DNA from: JBICHM01 sp043101835
Lineage (GTDB): Bacteria; Planctomycetota; Phycisphaerae; Phycisphaerales; UBA1924
Reading direction: 5' to 3'
Length of the DNA stretch: 16,578 bases
Assembly (NCBI GenBank): GCA_043101835.1
Contig: JBICHM010000335.1
Span: forward strand, 1-16,578
Position numbers and translations under genes: made by a program
In this document: positions 1-6,701 of the stretch, piece by piece
How positions within the stretch are numbered: the stretch's first letter is position 1
Layout: each line of letters starts with the position of its first letter
Notes under the pieces: model-generated
What the model saw: only the letters and a program-made list of their open reading frames with translations
Databases searched by the model: none
Told to the model about the DNA's origin: nothing

Positions 1-707
1 ACGGCGCTGGGGAGGAGGCTGGCGGGGTCGATGCGCTCGGGTGTGGGGAGCGGCTCGAGGCGCTGGCTGTCGACGATCTGGGGCCCGGCGGGGTCGTCGA
101 CGGCCGCCTGTCCGGCGGCGACGAGCGCGAGGTATCGCGCAAGGCGCGCCTCGGCCTGGGCGATGTAGTCGGCGGCGTCTGCCTCGGTGGGCCGGCCGTC
201 GCGGAAGACATCCGGACGGACAGAGATCTCGCCGGAGACGATGGCGGTGACGAGGAGTCGGTCGGCGGACTGGGCGACGGCGGCGTCGGCGGCGGGGTCG
301 GCGACGTCGTCGAGATAAAGGGCGACCTGCCAGAGGGGTTCGACGACGCCGGCGGCGCCCTCGCGCTGGACGGGCTCGAACCAGCAGACGGCGCGGCCGG
401 CGACGAAGCGGTGGTCGCCGATGGTGACGCGGACTTCGCCGTCGAGATAGAGGCGCTGGGCGGGGCCGGCGCGCCAGGCGCGTCCGGTGGCGCTGGTGAT
501 GGCGATATCGGCGCGCTGAAGGGGCGCGGGAATGACGAGCCCGGCGAAGGTGGCGCCAGGGGCGTCGTCGGGCTGTGCGATGGCGGGGGGCGCGAGCGCA
601 AGTGCGCCCCCGGCGACGCCGGCGAGGAGCGCGGCGCGCATGGGCCGGCGCGCTCGCGTGCGCCGTGCCTTCTCGTGCGGATTCCGTGGCGTCCCGGTGT
701 CGTCCAT
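1..707 (-). CDS. Exported OstA/LptA-like protein (5' part, runs off window)
   Basis: The reading frame is open from an ATG at 707 to the window edge, giving 235 codons with the C-terminus missing. Residues 1-22 are a basic stretch rich in Arg. Residues 23-45 (MRAALLAGVAGGALALAPPAIAQ) look like a signal peptide with an AxA-type cleavage site, so Met23 (641) is an alternative start. The mature part has a segment of the type RLYLDGEVRVTIGDHRF..GRAVCW, resembling the beta-strand repeats of OstA/LptA-like domains that handle lipopolysaccharide in the periplasm. A further segment (RLLVTAIVSGEISVRPDVF) fits planctomycete relatives of this type. The family call is from general resemblance, not a diagnostic motif. 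A good promoter lies just upstream (720-748). That the protein is exported is firm; its exact role is inferred. Confidence 0.6.
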   Translation of the reverse strand, partial: MDDTGTPRNPHEKARRTRARRPMRAALLAGVAGGALALAPPAIAQPDDAPGATFAGLVIPAPLQRADIAITSATGRAWRAGPAQRLYLDGEVRVTIGDHRFVAGRAVCWFEPVQREGAAGVVEPLWQVALYLDDVADPAADAAVAQSADRLLVTAIVSGEISVRPDVFRDGRPTEADAADYIAQAEARLARYLALVAAGQAAVDDPAGPQIVDSQRLEPLPTPERIDPASLLPSA

Positions 708-719
708 GACCGGGTGTCG

Positions 720-748
720 ATGCTACGGGCGGAGCGGGGGCGTCACAA
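720..748 (-). promoter_or_regulatory. Sigma-70-like promoter for the OstA-like gene
   Basis: On the minus strand a -35 TTGTGA (748-743), a spacer of exactly 17 bp and a -10 TAGCAT (725-720) lie 12 nt before the ATG at 707. The predicted 5' leader would be only about 5 nt, and no Shine-Dalgarno sequence is visible in it. Confidence 0.6.
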
Positions 749-766
749 CCGCGCGCGGAATTGCGA

Positions 767-792
767 CAGGCCGGGATCGGAATCCCGGCCTG
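767..792 (-). terminator. Hairpin terminator downstream of hmgA
   Basis: A perfect 11-bp stem (caggccgggat / atcccggcctg) with a 4-nt loop sits 31 nt past the hmgA stop codon. There is only a weak T-rich tail on the minus strand. It separates hmgA from the promoter of the next minus-strand gene. Confidence 0.6.
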
Positions 793-823
793 CGCGTGGT
801 GGATCGGGTTGTGGGCGCGGGGG

Positions 824-2095
824 TCAGGCCCAGGTGTCGGCGGGTTTGCCGTCGGGGGTGTGGGCGTGCCCGCGTCCGTTGGGGGAGGGCTTGCCCTTGA
901 GGCCGGGGAAGTGCTCGCCCTGCCACGACTTGGTGTAGGCCTCATCGTCGAGGTCGAGCGCGGCCTTCGTGGGGTAGAGGGGGCGGAATGTGTCGCACAT
1001 GACGGCGAGTTCGGCGGTGTAGGTGGCATCGAGGGAGGCCTCGATGGTGCCGGGGTGCGGGCCGTGCGGGATGCCCTGCGGGTGGAGCGTCATGGAGCCG
1101 ACTTCGATGCCCTTGCGCGAGCCGAAGTTGCCCTCGACGTAGTAGAGGACTTCATCGGAATCGATGTTGGAGTGGTTGTAGGGGACCTTGATGGCCTCGG
1201 GGTGGAAGTCGAGCATGCGCGGGCAGAAGGAGCAGATGACGAAGTTGTGCGCTTCGAAGGTCTGGTGGATGGGGGGCGGCATGTGGAGCTTGCCGGTGAT
1301 CGGCGCGAAGTCGTCGATGTTGAAGATGTAGGGGTAGTAGCAGCCGTCCCAGCCAACGACATCGAGGGGGTGGTAGCCGTAGGTGTAGGAATGCATCTGG
1401 TCGCGCGCCTTGACGCGGACCTCGAACTCGCCCTTCTCATCGAAGGTGAGGGGCATCTCGGGGAGGCGCAGGTCGCGCTCGCAGTAGGGGGCGTGTTCGA
1501 GGAACTGGCTGGTTTTCTTGGAGAGGTAGCGCGGCGGGGGCGCGATGTGGCTGGCGTTGCAGGTTTCGATGACGAGGAAGCGCGCGTCGGGTTCGTCGTC
1601 GGTGGCCTTCGGGTCGAACTCCATGCGGTAGATCGTGCCCTTGGGAATGACGATGTAGTCCTTGGGGCCAAACTTCAGCGTGCCGAACATGGTGTAGACC
1701 GTGCCGGAGCCGAAGTGGATGAAGAGGCACTCGTCGCCCTGGCCGTTCTTGTAGTGGTAGTCCATGGCCTCGGCGGGGCAGCACATGGCCATCTCGCAGT
1801 CGGCGTTGCCGAACATGATGACGCGCCCGGTGATGGGGTCGCCCTTGGGCTGCATAGGCGCGGTCTTCACATGGCGCATGCGCATGACCTCGCGCTCGAC
1901 GTACTCGGGCGCGGTGGAGTAGAGCGCCTTCCACCCGGCGACCTGCGTCGGGGGGTGGATGTGATAGAGCGTGGAGGTGGGGCCGACGAACCCTTCGGTG
2001 CCGAAGACCTCTTCGGAGTAGAACGCGCCGTCCGGCCTGCGGAACTGGGTGTGGCGCGTCTTCGGGATCTGGCCGAGCTTTGTGTAGTACGGCAT
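824..2095 (-). CDS. hmgA: Homogentisate 1,2-dioxygenase
   Basis: This 423-residue enzyme opens the aromatic ring of homogentisate to maleylacetoacetate with Fe(II) and O2 in the cytoplasm, the central step of tyrosine and phenylalanine catabolism. The cupin-fold iron site is visible in the C-terminal half. His308 and Glu315 (PYNHSNIDSDE) match the human His335/Glu341 ligands with one inserted residue, and His344 in the PHGPH segment matches human His371. The N-terminus (MPYYTKLGQIPKTRHTQFR) is typical of the bacterial group and the length is full. The start is supported by GGAG 8 nt upstream. A hairpin terminator follows. HPPD, which makes its substrate, lies about 7 kb away on the same strand. 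Maleylacetoacetate isomerase and fumarylacetoacetase are not in the window. Confidence 0.97.
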   Translation of the reverse strand: MPYYTKLGQIPKTRHTQFRRPDGAFYSEEVFGTEGFVGPTSTLYHIHPPTQVAGWKALYSTAPEYVEREVMRMRHVKTAPMQPKGDPITGRVIMFGNADCEMAMCCPAEAMDYHYKNGQGDECLFIHFGSGTVYTMFGTLKFGPKDYIVIPKGTIYRMEFDPKATDDEPDARFLVIETCNASHIAPPPRYLSKKTSQFLEHAPYCERDLRLPEMPLTFDEKGEFEVRVKARDQMHSYTYGYHPLDVVGWDGCYYPYIFNIDDFAPITGKLHMPPPIHQTFEAHNFVICSFCPRMLDFHPEAIKVPYNHSNIDSDEVLYYVEGNFGSRKGIEVGSMTLHPQGIPHGPHPGTIEASLDATYTAELAVMCDTFRPLYPTKAALDLDDEAYTKSWQGEHFPGLKGKPSPNGRGHAHTPDGKPADTWA

Positions 2096-2145
2096 TGGTG
2101 CTGCTCCATCGATGCGCGGTTGACGCGGTTCTGCGCTGTCCGCGG

Positions 2146-2164
2146 GAATCTGAGCCCGATTCTA
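2146..2164 (-). promoter_or_regulatory. Candidate hmgA -10 and overlapping inverted repeat
   Basis: A TAGAAT hexamer (2164-2159, minus strand) lies 63 nt before the hmgA ATG. No good -35 is evident. It overlaps an inverted repeat GAATC-N7-GATTC (2146-2150 and 2158-2162) that could be an operator. HPPD has the same hexamer at nearly the same distance (67 nt). This rests on pattern only. Confidence 0.4.
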
Positions 2165-2206
2165 GGAGGCGGGGCGGCGCGCGACCGCACTCAGCGGAGG
2201 AGGAAT

Positions 2207-2229
2207 GCCGCACCGGGGGCCGGCGCGGC
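2207..2229 (-). terminator. Hairpin after the COG3565-type VOC gene
   Basis: A GC-rich stem of 10 bp with one mismatch and a GGG loop starts 1 nt beyond the stop codon of the VOC gene. It has no T-tract. It may separate that gene from hmgA downstream. Confidence 0.45.
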
Positions 2230-2230
2230 G

Positions 2231-2647
2231 TCAGGTGGCGAAGAGCTGCGCGTCGTCGGCGAAGGCCTTGAACTCGAGCGCGTTGCCGCTGGGGTCGCGG
2301 AAGAACATGGTGGCCTGTTCGCCGGGCCGGCCCTGGAAGCGGATGTTCGGCTCGATGATGAAATCGACGCCCGCCGCGCGGAGGCGCTCGGCGAGGGCGT
2401 TCCAGTCGTCCATGGCGAGGACGACGCCGAAGTGCGGGACGGGAACGGCGTGGCCGTCGACCTGGTTGGCGCCGGCGTCGCGCACGGGTTCGTCAACGAG
2501 CTGCGCGACGAGTTGGTGGCCCCAGAAGTCGAAATCGATCCAGCGATCGCTGGAGCGGCCCTCGCGGCAGCCGAGGACATCGCGGTAGAAGCGACGCGCT
2601 TCGTCGAGGTCGGTGACGGGGAAGGCGAGGTGGAAGGGTCTGGTCAT
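2231..2647 (-). CDS. VOC family dioxygenase-like protein
   Basis: This 138-residue protein is a single vicinal-oxygen-chelate module pair. It matches the small family described as predicted dioxygenases of the extradiol type (COG3565): it opens with HLAFPVTDLDEARRFYRDVLGC and has FWGHQLVAQL and a C-terminal GNALEFKAF. The probable metal ligands His6, His72 and Glu125 sit in the expected strands. The substrate is unknown, and the family includes glyoxalases, dioxygenases and resistance proteins. It lies upstream of hmgA on the same strand with 135 nt between them, so co-transcription is possible but a hairpin intervenes. The ATG is preceded by TACGAT 6 nt upstream and by no SD, suggesting a leaderless transcript. 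Confidence 0.9.
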   Translation of the reverse strand: MTRPFHLAFPVTDLDEARRFYRDVLGCREGRSSDRWIDFDFWGHQLVAQLVDEPVRDAGANQVDGHAVPVPHFGVVLAMDDWNALAERLRAAGVDFIIEPNIRFQGRPGEQATMFFRDPSGNALEFKAFADDAQLFAT

Positions 2648-2653
2648 GGGCGC

Positions 2654-2659
2654 ATCGTA
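2654..2659 (-). promoter_or_regulatory. -10 element placed for leaderless transcription
   Basis: TACGAT on the minus strand is followed by exactly 6 nt and then the ATG at 2647, so transcription would start at or near the A of the start codon. No clear -35 is seen. Confidence 0.45.
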
Positions 2660-2707
2660 CCCGCCCGGGGTTCCACCGAAACTTTGCGGGGATCGTCAGG
2701 AAGACGC

Positions 2708-2735
2708 TTGCAATCACGCGAAACGCGGGCATACT
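2708..2735 (+). promoter_or_regulatory. Sigma-70-like promoter
   Basis: TTGCAA (2708-2713), a 16-bp spacer and CATACT (2730-2735) form a reasonable promoter. Transcription would start near 2742, just ahead of an SD-ATG pair at 2749-2762 and upstream of the gene at 2966. Confidence 0.45.
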
Positions 2736-2759
2736 CCTTCGCTTCGACGGAGCAGATCC

Positions 2760-2840
2760 ATGCGCACCAAAGCCAGCGACATGCTGTTCGACCGGCTCCC
2801 CGCTGATGCGGGGCGGGCGCACCATCTGCGCGCCGCCTGA
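2760..2840 (+). CDS. Possible 26-residue small protein or leader peptide
   Basis: The ATG has a well-placed ribosome-binding site (GGAG at 2749-2752, 7-nt spacing) and follows a promoter-like element. The frame encodes MRTKASDMLFDRLPADAGRA plus six more residues and stops at TGA. The second half of the ORF carries a perfect 6-bp hairpin with a TGAT loop (2798-2813), and a second 7-bp hairpin lies downstream (2887-2906) before the next gene at 2966. That layout, promoter then SD-peptide then hairpins then gene, could be a translated leader, or the peptide could be a small protein in its own right. No family is recognised. Short ORFs arise by chance in GC-rich DNA, so support rests on the SD and promoter. 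Confidence 0.35.
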   Translation: MRTKASDMLFDRLPADAGRAHHLRAA

Positions 2841-2886
2841 CCTGGCCGATCCGTCCACCTCTGCAATCGAGTGATTTCTGAGACCA

Positions 2887-2906
2887 GCCGCCTTCGATGA
2901 GGCGGC
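2887..2906 (+). other. Hairpin in the leader of the 2966 gene
   Basis: A perfect 7-bp stem (gccgcct / aggcggc) with a 6-nt loop lies 59 nt before the start codon at 2966. There is no T-tract, so it is either a leader structure or a weak terminator behind the small ORF. Confidence 0.4.
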
Positions 2907-2965
2907 GCCGGCGTGTGCGCACCGAGACTGCGTCGCTCGCGCCGGGAACCGTTTGGAGCGATGTC

Positions 2966-3355
2966 ATGGCGTGCCCGAAGTGCACCACCGCGCCCGTTCG
3001 CACCGTGAAGCCCGTCGCGCCGGAGGATCTGGCGCCGGGGATGTATGTGACCGCGCTCGCGGCAGTCGCGCAGTGCTGGCCGGACACCGACTGCGTGCCG
3101 GAAGGCTCGACGCTGCGCGCGCTGCGGATGTCGTTCACGCCGGTCGATGCGGGCGTGCCGCTGAAGGTGGAGAGCGTGTGCCTGCCGTTCGTGCTCGCCA
3201 GCGAGTTCGACGGGCGGGGACGCGTGCTCGACGTGCGGTCGCTGCGCCTCGCGCGCGTGCGGAAAAAGCACGCGAAGGCGGTGTTTGCGGCATTCGAGAA
3301 GAATCGCTCGATGGACAAGGCCGAGGGCCGGTCCCCGGGTGATTCGACCTGCTGA
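2966..3355 (+). CDS. Small conserved protein of unknown function (129 aa)
   Basis: I chose the ATG at 2966 because GGAG lies 7 nt upstream. An in-frame ATG at 2897 would add 23 Arg-rich residues with no SD. The protein starts MACPKCTTAP with a CxxC pair (Cys3, Cys6). A compact, probably beta-rich core follows (about residues 15-98), with LAPGMYVTAL, LKVESVCLPFVLAS and GRVLDVRSLRLARV, and then a basic, likely disordered tail. The core resembles a small uncharacterised family I associate with planctomycetes, in which a CLPFV..LDVR..RL pattern recurs; this is memory, not a search. No catalytic motif is visible. It is followed by a hairpin terminator, so it is probably transcribed alone or with the small ORF upstream. 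Confidence 0.75.
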   Translation: MACPKCTTAPVRTVKPVAPEDLAPGMYVTALAAVAQCWPDTDCVPEGSTLRALRMSFTPVDAGVPLKVESVCLPFVLASEFDGRGRVLDVRSLRLARVRKKHAKAVFAAFEKNRSMDKAEGRSPGDSTC

Positions 3356-3372
3356 GGCTCCTCCCGCGCCGG

Positions 3373-3396
3373 GGCGGCGCAGTGCGTTGCGCCGCC
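3373..3396 (+). terminator. Hairpin terminator after the 2966 gene
   Basis: A perfect 9-bp stem (ggcggcgca / tgcgccgcc) with a 6-nt loop lies 17 nt after the stop codon. There is no T-tract. Confidence 0.5.
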
Positions 3397-3414
3397 TCGG
3401 CGGCGGGGACGCCC

Positions 3415-3420
3415 TATCCT
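3415..3420 (+). promoter_or_regulatory. Candidate -10 for the DinB-like gene
   Basis: TATCCT stands out in very GC-rich DNA 63 nt before the GTG start, right after the preceding hairpin. No convincing -35 is present. Confidence 0.3.
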
Positions 3421-3483
3421 CGGGCGTTCACTGCGTGGGGTGGCGACACCGCGAGCGCCCCGTCCGGGGGCAGGGAGACCATC

Positions 3484-3999
3484 GTGAAGCAGGCCGTCCT
3501 CGACACGTTTCATTTTCAGCGCGGCTACCTCGGGTTGCTCGTCGACGACATTCCGGCGGAGCAGATGACCGCGCAGCCGCACGGGATTCCGAACCACCCG
3601 GCGTGGCAGATCGGGCATCTTGCGGGGGCGCTCGACGGCGTCGCGACGCTGCTCGGCGCCGCGCCGGTTCTCGACGATGCGTTCAAGGCGAAGTTCGACA
3701 TCGGCTCCACGCCGACGGGCGATCGCGGCGCCTACCCGAGCAAGGCGGAACTGCTGGCGGCGCACGATCGTGCGCGCGCATCGCTGGTGGCGGCGTTCGA
3801 GCGCGCGGACGATGCGGTGTTCGGGAAGCCGAACCCGGGGCCGGTGCTGTCGCAGGGGCTACCGACGCTTGCGCCGATGTCGGTGTTCATGATGCTGACG
3901 CACGAGGCGACGCACCTGGGGCAGATTTCGGTGTGGCGCCAGGCGCAGGGGATGCGCCCGGCGCTGGAGCCGCTATTCAAGCAGGCGGCGAACGCCTGA
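3484..3999 (+). CDS. DinB-like (DUF664-type) metal-binding protein
   Basis: I start this 171-residue protein at GTG 3484, which has GGGAG 6 nt upstream; an in-frame ATG at 3382 lies inside the preceding hairpin and lacks an SD. It has the four-helix-bundle signature of the DinB/YfiT superfamily: NHPAWQIGHLAG near residues 37-48 and LTHEATHLGQISVWRQAQGM near 138-157. His45, His140 and His144 form the usual triple-His metal site. Members include damage-inducible proteins and bacillithiol or mycothiol S-transferases, but most are uncharacterised, so no reaction is assigned. It stands between two other plus-strand genes, with 67 nt to the next. Confidence 0.85.
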   Translation: MKQAVLDTFHFQRGYLGLLVDDIPAEQMTAQPHGIPNHPAWQIGHLAGALDGVATLLGAAPVLDDAFKAKFDIGSTPTGDRGAYPSKAELLAAHDRARASLVAAFERADDAVFGKPNPGPVLSQGLPTLAPMSVFMMLTHEATHLGQISVWRQAQGMRPALEPLFKQAANA

Positions 4000-4066
4000 C
4001 CGAACCGCGCGCCGGCGCGAAGGCGTCGGCGTTGCGATTGCTTCGACACCAACGGGAGAACTCACC

Positions 4067-4876
4067 ATGCGCCGATTTGCGCTCGCGTTCGCTTCGATCG
4101 CCCTCGCGTCCGGCGCCGATGCGCAGCCGGCCGATCCGGCGCGGGAGCGCCTCGAGCACTCGCCCAGGCATCACGAGTGGGTGGAGGTCGCGGCGGGGGA
4201 TCGCACGGTGCGGACCTTCGTCGTGTATCCGGAGGTGTCCGAGCCTCGCGCGGCGGTGGTGATCATCCATGAGAATCGCGGGTTGAACGACTGGGCGCGC
4301 TCGGTGGCGGATCGCGTGGCCGAGCTGGGGTACGTTGCGCTCGCGCCGGATCTGCTCAGCGGGACGGGACCGGGCGGCGGCGGCACGGAAGCGTTCGAGA
4401 GCAGCGACGCGGCCCGAAACGGGATCTATGAACTTCCGGCCGAGCAGGTCACGAGCGATCTGCACGCCGTGGTCGAGCACGCGCGCGCCATGGCGGCGAC
4501 GACGGAGACGGTGATGGTCGGCGGTTTCTGCTGGGGCGGGAGTCAGACATTCCGCCTTGCGACGAACAACGACACGATCGCGGCGGCGTTCGTCTTCTAC
4601 GGCTCGGCGCCGGATGGCGGGTACGACCGCATCGTGTGCCCGGTGTATGGCTTCTACGGCGGGGACGATTTCCGCATCACGGGCGCCGTGCCGGAGGTGA
4701 CCGATCGCATGGATGGCGCGGGCAAGCGGTACGACGCGACCGTGTACGAGGGCGCAGGGCACGCGTTCATGCGCTCGGGCGAGATGCCGGGCGCGAGCGA
4801 TGCGAACCGCGAGGCGATGGAGAGCGCGTGGACGCGGTGGGCGGGGCTGCTCGCGCAGCACGCGGGGCGCACGTGA
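4067..4876 (+). CDS. Exported dienelactone hydrolase family protein
   Basis: This 269-residue alpha/beta hydrolase begins with a signal peptide (residues 1-19, cleavage after GADA) and has GGGAG 8 nt before the ATG. The dienelactone hydrolase features are complete: HENRGL with Glu69, the nucleophile elbow GFCWGG with Cys155, Asp200 in YGGDD and His232 in GHAF. The family hydrolyses dienelactone in chlorocatechol degradation, but many members act on other esters or lactones, and export makes the classic cytoplasmic role unlikely. The substrate is therefore open. It converges with the minus-strand propeller gene, and the two stop codons touch (TGA then TCA, 4874-4879). Nearby VOC and aromatic-ring enzymes fit an aromatic or lactone theme but do not prove it. 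Confidence 0.92.
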   Translation: MRRFALAFASIALASGADAQPADPARERLEHSPRHHEWVEVAAGDRTVRTFVVYPEVSEPRAAVVIIHENRGLNDWARSVADRVAELGYVALAPDLLSGTGPGGGGTEAFESSDAARNGIYELPAEQVTSDLHAVVEHARAMAATTETVMVGGFCWGGSQTFRLATNNDTIAAAFVFYGSAPDGGYDRIVCPVYGFYGGDDFRITGAVPEVTDRMDGAGKRYDATVYEGAGHAFMRSGEMPGASDANREAMESAWTRWAGLLAQHAGRT

Positions 4877-5872
4877 TCAGCGCCGGATGTCGGCGATGGT
4901 CTCGCGCTCGTCGCCTGTGATCCGGCTGAGGCGGAGGCGCTGCGAGTCGTCGGCGTGCTCGAGGATGTAGAGCGCGCCGGCGTCGGTCGCGACGCCGATG
5001 GGCGCCCAGCCGCGCTCGGAGCGGAACCGGACTTCGGGGGCTTCGCCTGGTTGGGCGCGCCAGACGAGGCGGCCGGCGTGGTAGGCGACATAGATCGCGC
5101 CAGCGTCGTCGACATCGAGGGAATACAGGCGGTTGTTGGTCGTGGACGGGCCGCCGGGATGGGGCGGGTTCGGCGGGCGGTCCATGAGCAGGCCGGTGAC
5201 GATGGTGGTCGCCGAGCCGTCGGGGCGCACATGGCGAACGCGGTCGCGGTCGAGGGCGTAGACGCCGCCGCCTTCGGCGGACTCCGGCGCGAGGACCATG
5301 TCGGTGATGAGGCGGTAGGTGGCCTCGTCGGCGTTGCCGTTGCGGTAGAGGGGGCCGTCGAGGGCGCCGCTGAAGTCGCGCGCATCACCGCCGATGGGTC
5401 GGGCGCGGAGGGTCTGTCGCCAGCCGTCGGGCCCGCGCGCCTGCGCTGCGAAGAGTACGCCGACGCCCTCGAGGAGGGCGAAGGCTTCGCCGCCGAAGTG
5501 GGATCGGTCGTGGTTGGCGGGGAAGACGGTCTCGACGCCGGCGTCTTCCGACCATCGGCGCAGGCCGGTGGGCGCGGGGCCGCCGACGCCGTCGCCTTCG
5601 AACTCGAAGAAGAGCAGGTCGCCGTCGGGGGGGAGGGTGAGTTCGTGCGTCCATGTGTTGCGGATGAGCGCCTCGGGATCGTGGCCGGGCGTCACGCGCC
5701 AGATGGTCTCGCGGAAGACATCGGCGAAATAGACGGCGCCATCGGGGCCGACATCGACGCCGGATCCGGGGTGGGCTGCGGCAGATTGCGCGGCGAGGAG
5801 CGCGACGGCGATGGTGCGTGTTCGCATGCTGGTGGTACGCGCGAACCGAACCGAGGTTCCAGCGTCTGTCAT
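4877..5872 (-). CDS. Exported NHL/SMP-30-like beta-propeller protein
   Basis: The 331-residue protein has repeated strands of the type VDVGPDGAVYFADVF, LTLPPDGDLLFFEFEG, LYSLDVDDAGAIYVAYH and GVATDAGALYILEH, spaced as blades of a beta-propeller (NHL, SMP-30 or strictosidine-synthase-like). No enzyme active site can be assigned. The ATG at 5872 overlaps the stop of the upstream VOC gene as ATGA, suggesting coupled translation, with GGAG 3 nt before it. However, a clean signal peptide begins only at Met16 (5827, MRTRTIAVALLAAQSAAA), so the real start may be there. It is the last gene of a three-gene minus-strand unit. It ends exactly against the convergent hydrolase gene. Confidence 0.8.
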   Translation of the reverse strand: MTDAGTSVRFARTTSMRTRTIAVALLAAQSAAAHPGSGVDVGPDGAVYFADVFRETIWRVTPGHDPEALIRNTWTHELTLPPDGDLLFFEFEGDGVGGPAPTGLRRWSEDAGVETVFPANHDRSHFGGEAFALLEGVGVLFAAQARGPDGWRQTLRARPIGGDARDFSGALDGPLYRNGNADEATYRLITDMVLAPESAEGGGVYALDRDRVRHVRPDGSATTIVTGLLMDRPPNPPHPGGPSTTNNRLYSLDVDDAGAIYVAYHAGRLVWRAQPGEAPEVRFRSERGWAPIGVATDAGALYILEHADDSQRLRLSRITGDERETIADIRR

Positions 5873-6234
5873 CCGCTCCGCTGCCCGATCATGATGCGGT
5901 GGCCGTCGGCGGTGCGGAGGCCGAACTCGCGCATGCCCCAGGGTTCGTCGGTGAGGGGCTTGGTGATGTCGGCCCCTTCGCGCTGTGCGCGGGCGAGTGC
6001 GCCGTCGATGTCGTCGGTCTCAAGGTAGGCGAAGTACTGATGGCAGCCGAGGTCGGCGGGGGGAATGTCATCGGGACACTTGCCGGCCATGATCGTGACG
6101 GCGTCGCGGTGGAGGAAGCACCATTCGTCGTCGCCGATCCATTCGGGCTCGAAGGCGAGGACGCGCGCGTACCAGTCGGCGCAGCGCTGGAGGTCGTGCA
6201 CGGCGATGACGTGGCGGTTGCGGGTGATGGTCAT
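5869..6234 (-). CDS. VOC (glyoxalase/bleomycin-resistance type) protein
   Basis: A 121-residue VOC-fold protein: HVIAVHDLQRCADWYARVLAFE at the start, CHQYFAYLETDDIDGALARAQ in the middle and a closing GMREFGLRTADGHRIMIGQ. This form, ending in GHRIMIGQ, is common among small glyoxalase-like proteins. The usual third metal ligand (Glu in the last strand) is not obvious, so metal binding and catalysis are uncertain. Its ATG overlaps the stop of the preceding VOC gene by 4 bp (ATGA), and its own stop overlaps the next gene the same way, so it is the middle of a translationally coupled trio. Its substrate is unknown. Confidence 0.85.
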   Translation of the reverse strand: MTITRNRHVIAVHDLQRCADWYARVLAFEPEWIGDDEWCFLHRDAVTIMAGKCPDDIPPADLGCHQYFAYLETDDIDGALARAQREGADITKPLTDEPWGMREFGLRTADGHRIMIGQRSG

Positions 6235-6659
6235 CTGCGGCGAGCCTCGTCGGTGTCGTAGGTCGTGAGTTCGACGGTGGCCCCGCCGGGATCGGTCATG
6301 TACAGCGAGATGGCCATGCCGTGGTCCTGCACGGTGCAGGGCTCGCCGATGGCCTCGAGGTGGCGACGGGCGTCGGCGAAGCCCGCGGCGGAGACGCGGA
6401 AGGCGTAGTGGTCGATGGGGCGGTCGGCGTCTGGTGGCGCGGAGTCGCGATCGGGGTCGTGATCAGTTCGGCGCGGGAAGATGGCGACGCCGGTGCGGGA
6501 GGCACCGCGTGCGAGGAGGAAGAGCGGGCCGCTGCGCGGGCGCTCATCGGCGACGACGCGGAGGCCGAGGACGCGCTGATACCAGTCGGCGGCGGCGTCG
6601 ACATCGGGCACGCGGATGGCGACGTGGTCGAGGGTTTCGATCTCGAAGGACCCCGGCAT
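6231..6659 (-). CDS. VOC family protein (glyoxalase-like)
   Basis: A 142-residue VOC protein with the full pattern DHVAIRVPDVDAAADWYQRV at the N-terminus, DHYAFRVS in the middle and MYMTDP-type ending (LYMTDPGGATVELTTYD). His12, His84 and Glu130 are the likely metal ligands, so it can be an active metalloenzyme; the substrate cannot be read from the sequence. It is not a close copy of the next VOC gene, so the pair is not a recent tandem duplication. It is the first gene of the coupled VOC-VOC-propeller unit. A TAGACT hexamer 6 nt before the ATG and no SD suggest a leaderless transcript. Confidence 0.9.
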   Translation of the reverse strand: MPGSFEIETLDHVAIRVPDVDAAADWYQRVLGLRVVADERPRSGPLFLLARGASRTGVAIFPRRTDHDPDRDSAPPDADRPIDHYAFRVSAAGFADARRHLEAIGEPCTVQDHGMAISLYMTDPGGATVELTTYDTDEARRR

Positions 6660-6665
6660 ACCGGC

Positions 6666-6671
6666 AGTCTA
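6666..6671 (-). promoter_or_regulatory. -10 for the VOC operon (leaderless spacing)
   Basis: TAGACT on the minus strand is followed by 6 nt and the ATG at 6659. It is back to back with the plus-strand element at 6691-6696, giving a compact divergent promoter in a 42-nt intergenic gap. Confidence 0.45.
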
Positions 6672-6690
6672 CCGGGGGCCGGAGGCGACC

Positions 6691-6696
6691 TACCAT
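6691..6696 (+). promoter_or_regulatory. -10 for the small membrane protein (leaderless spacing)
   Basis: TACCAT is followed by 5 nt and the ATG at 6702. A GGAGG at 6681-6685 is 16 nt from the ATG, too far for a normal SD. Confidence 0.4.
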
Positions 6697-6701
6697 CGGG
6701 C

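Noticed and set aside
761..2806. 681-codon plus-strand open frame antisense to hmgA and the VOC gene
   Set aside because: It is complementary to two certain genes, and its Val/Gly/Asp/Ala-rich translation is what antisense reading of GC-biased codons gives. No SD or domain.
2945..2966. GGAACC at 2945 as an ECF -35 for the 2966 gene
   Set aside because: Only 15 nt separate it from the ATG, leaving no room for a -10; a sigma-70-like promoter lies further upstream.
4955..6028. 357-codon plus-strand frame antisense to the propeller and VOC genes
   Set aside because: Overlaps coupled genes with recognised folds; its own translation is repetitive and matches no family.
5869..6659. The two VOC genes as a recent tandem duplication
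   Set aside because: Their sequences differ throughout beyond the shared fold, so they are distinct paralogs at best.
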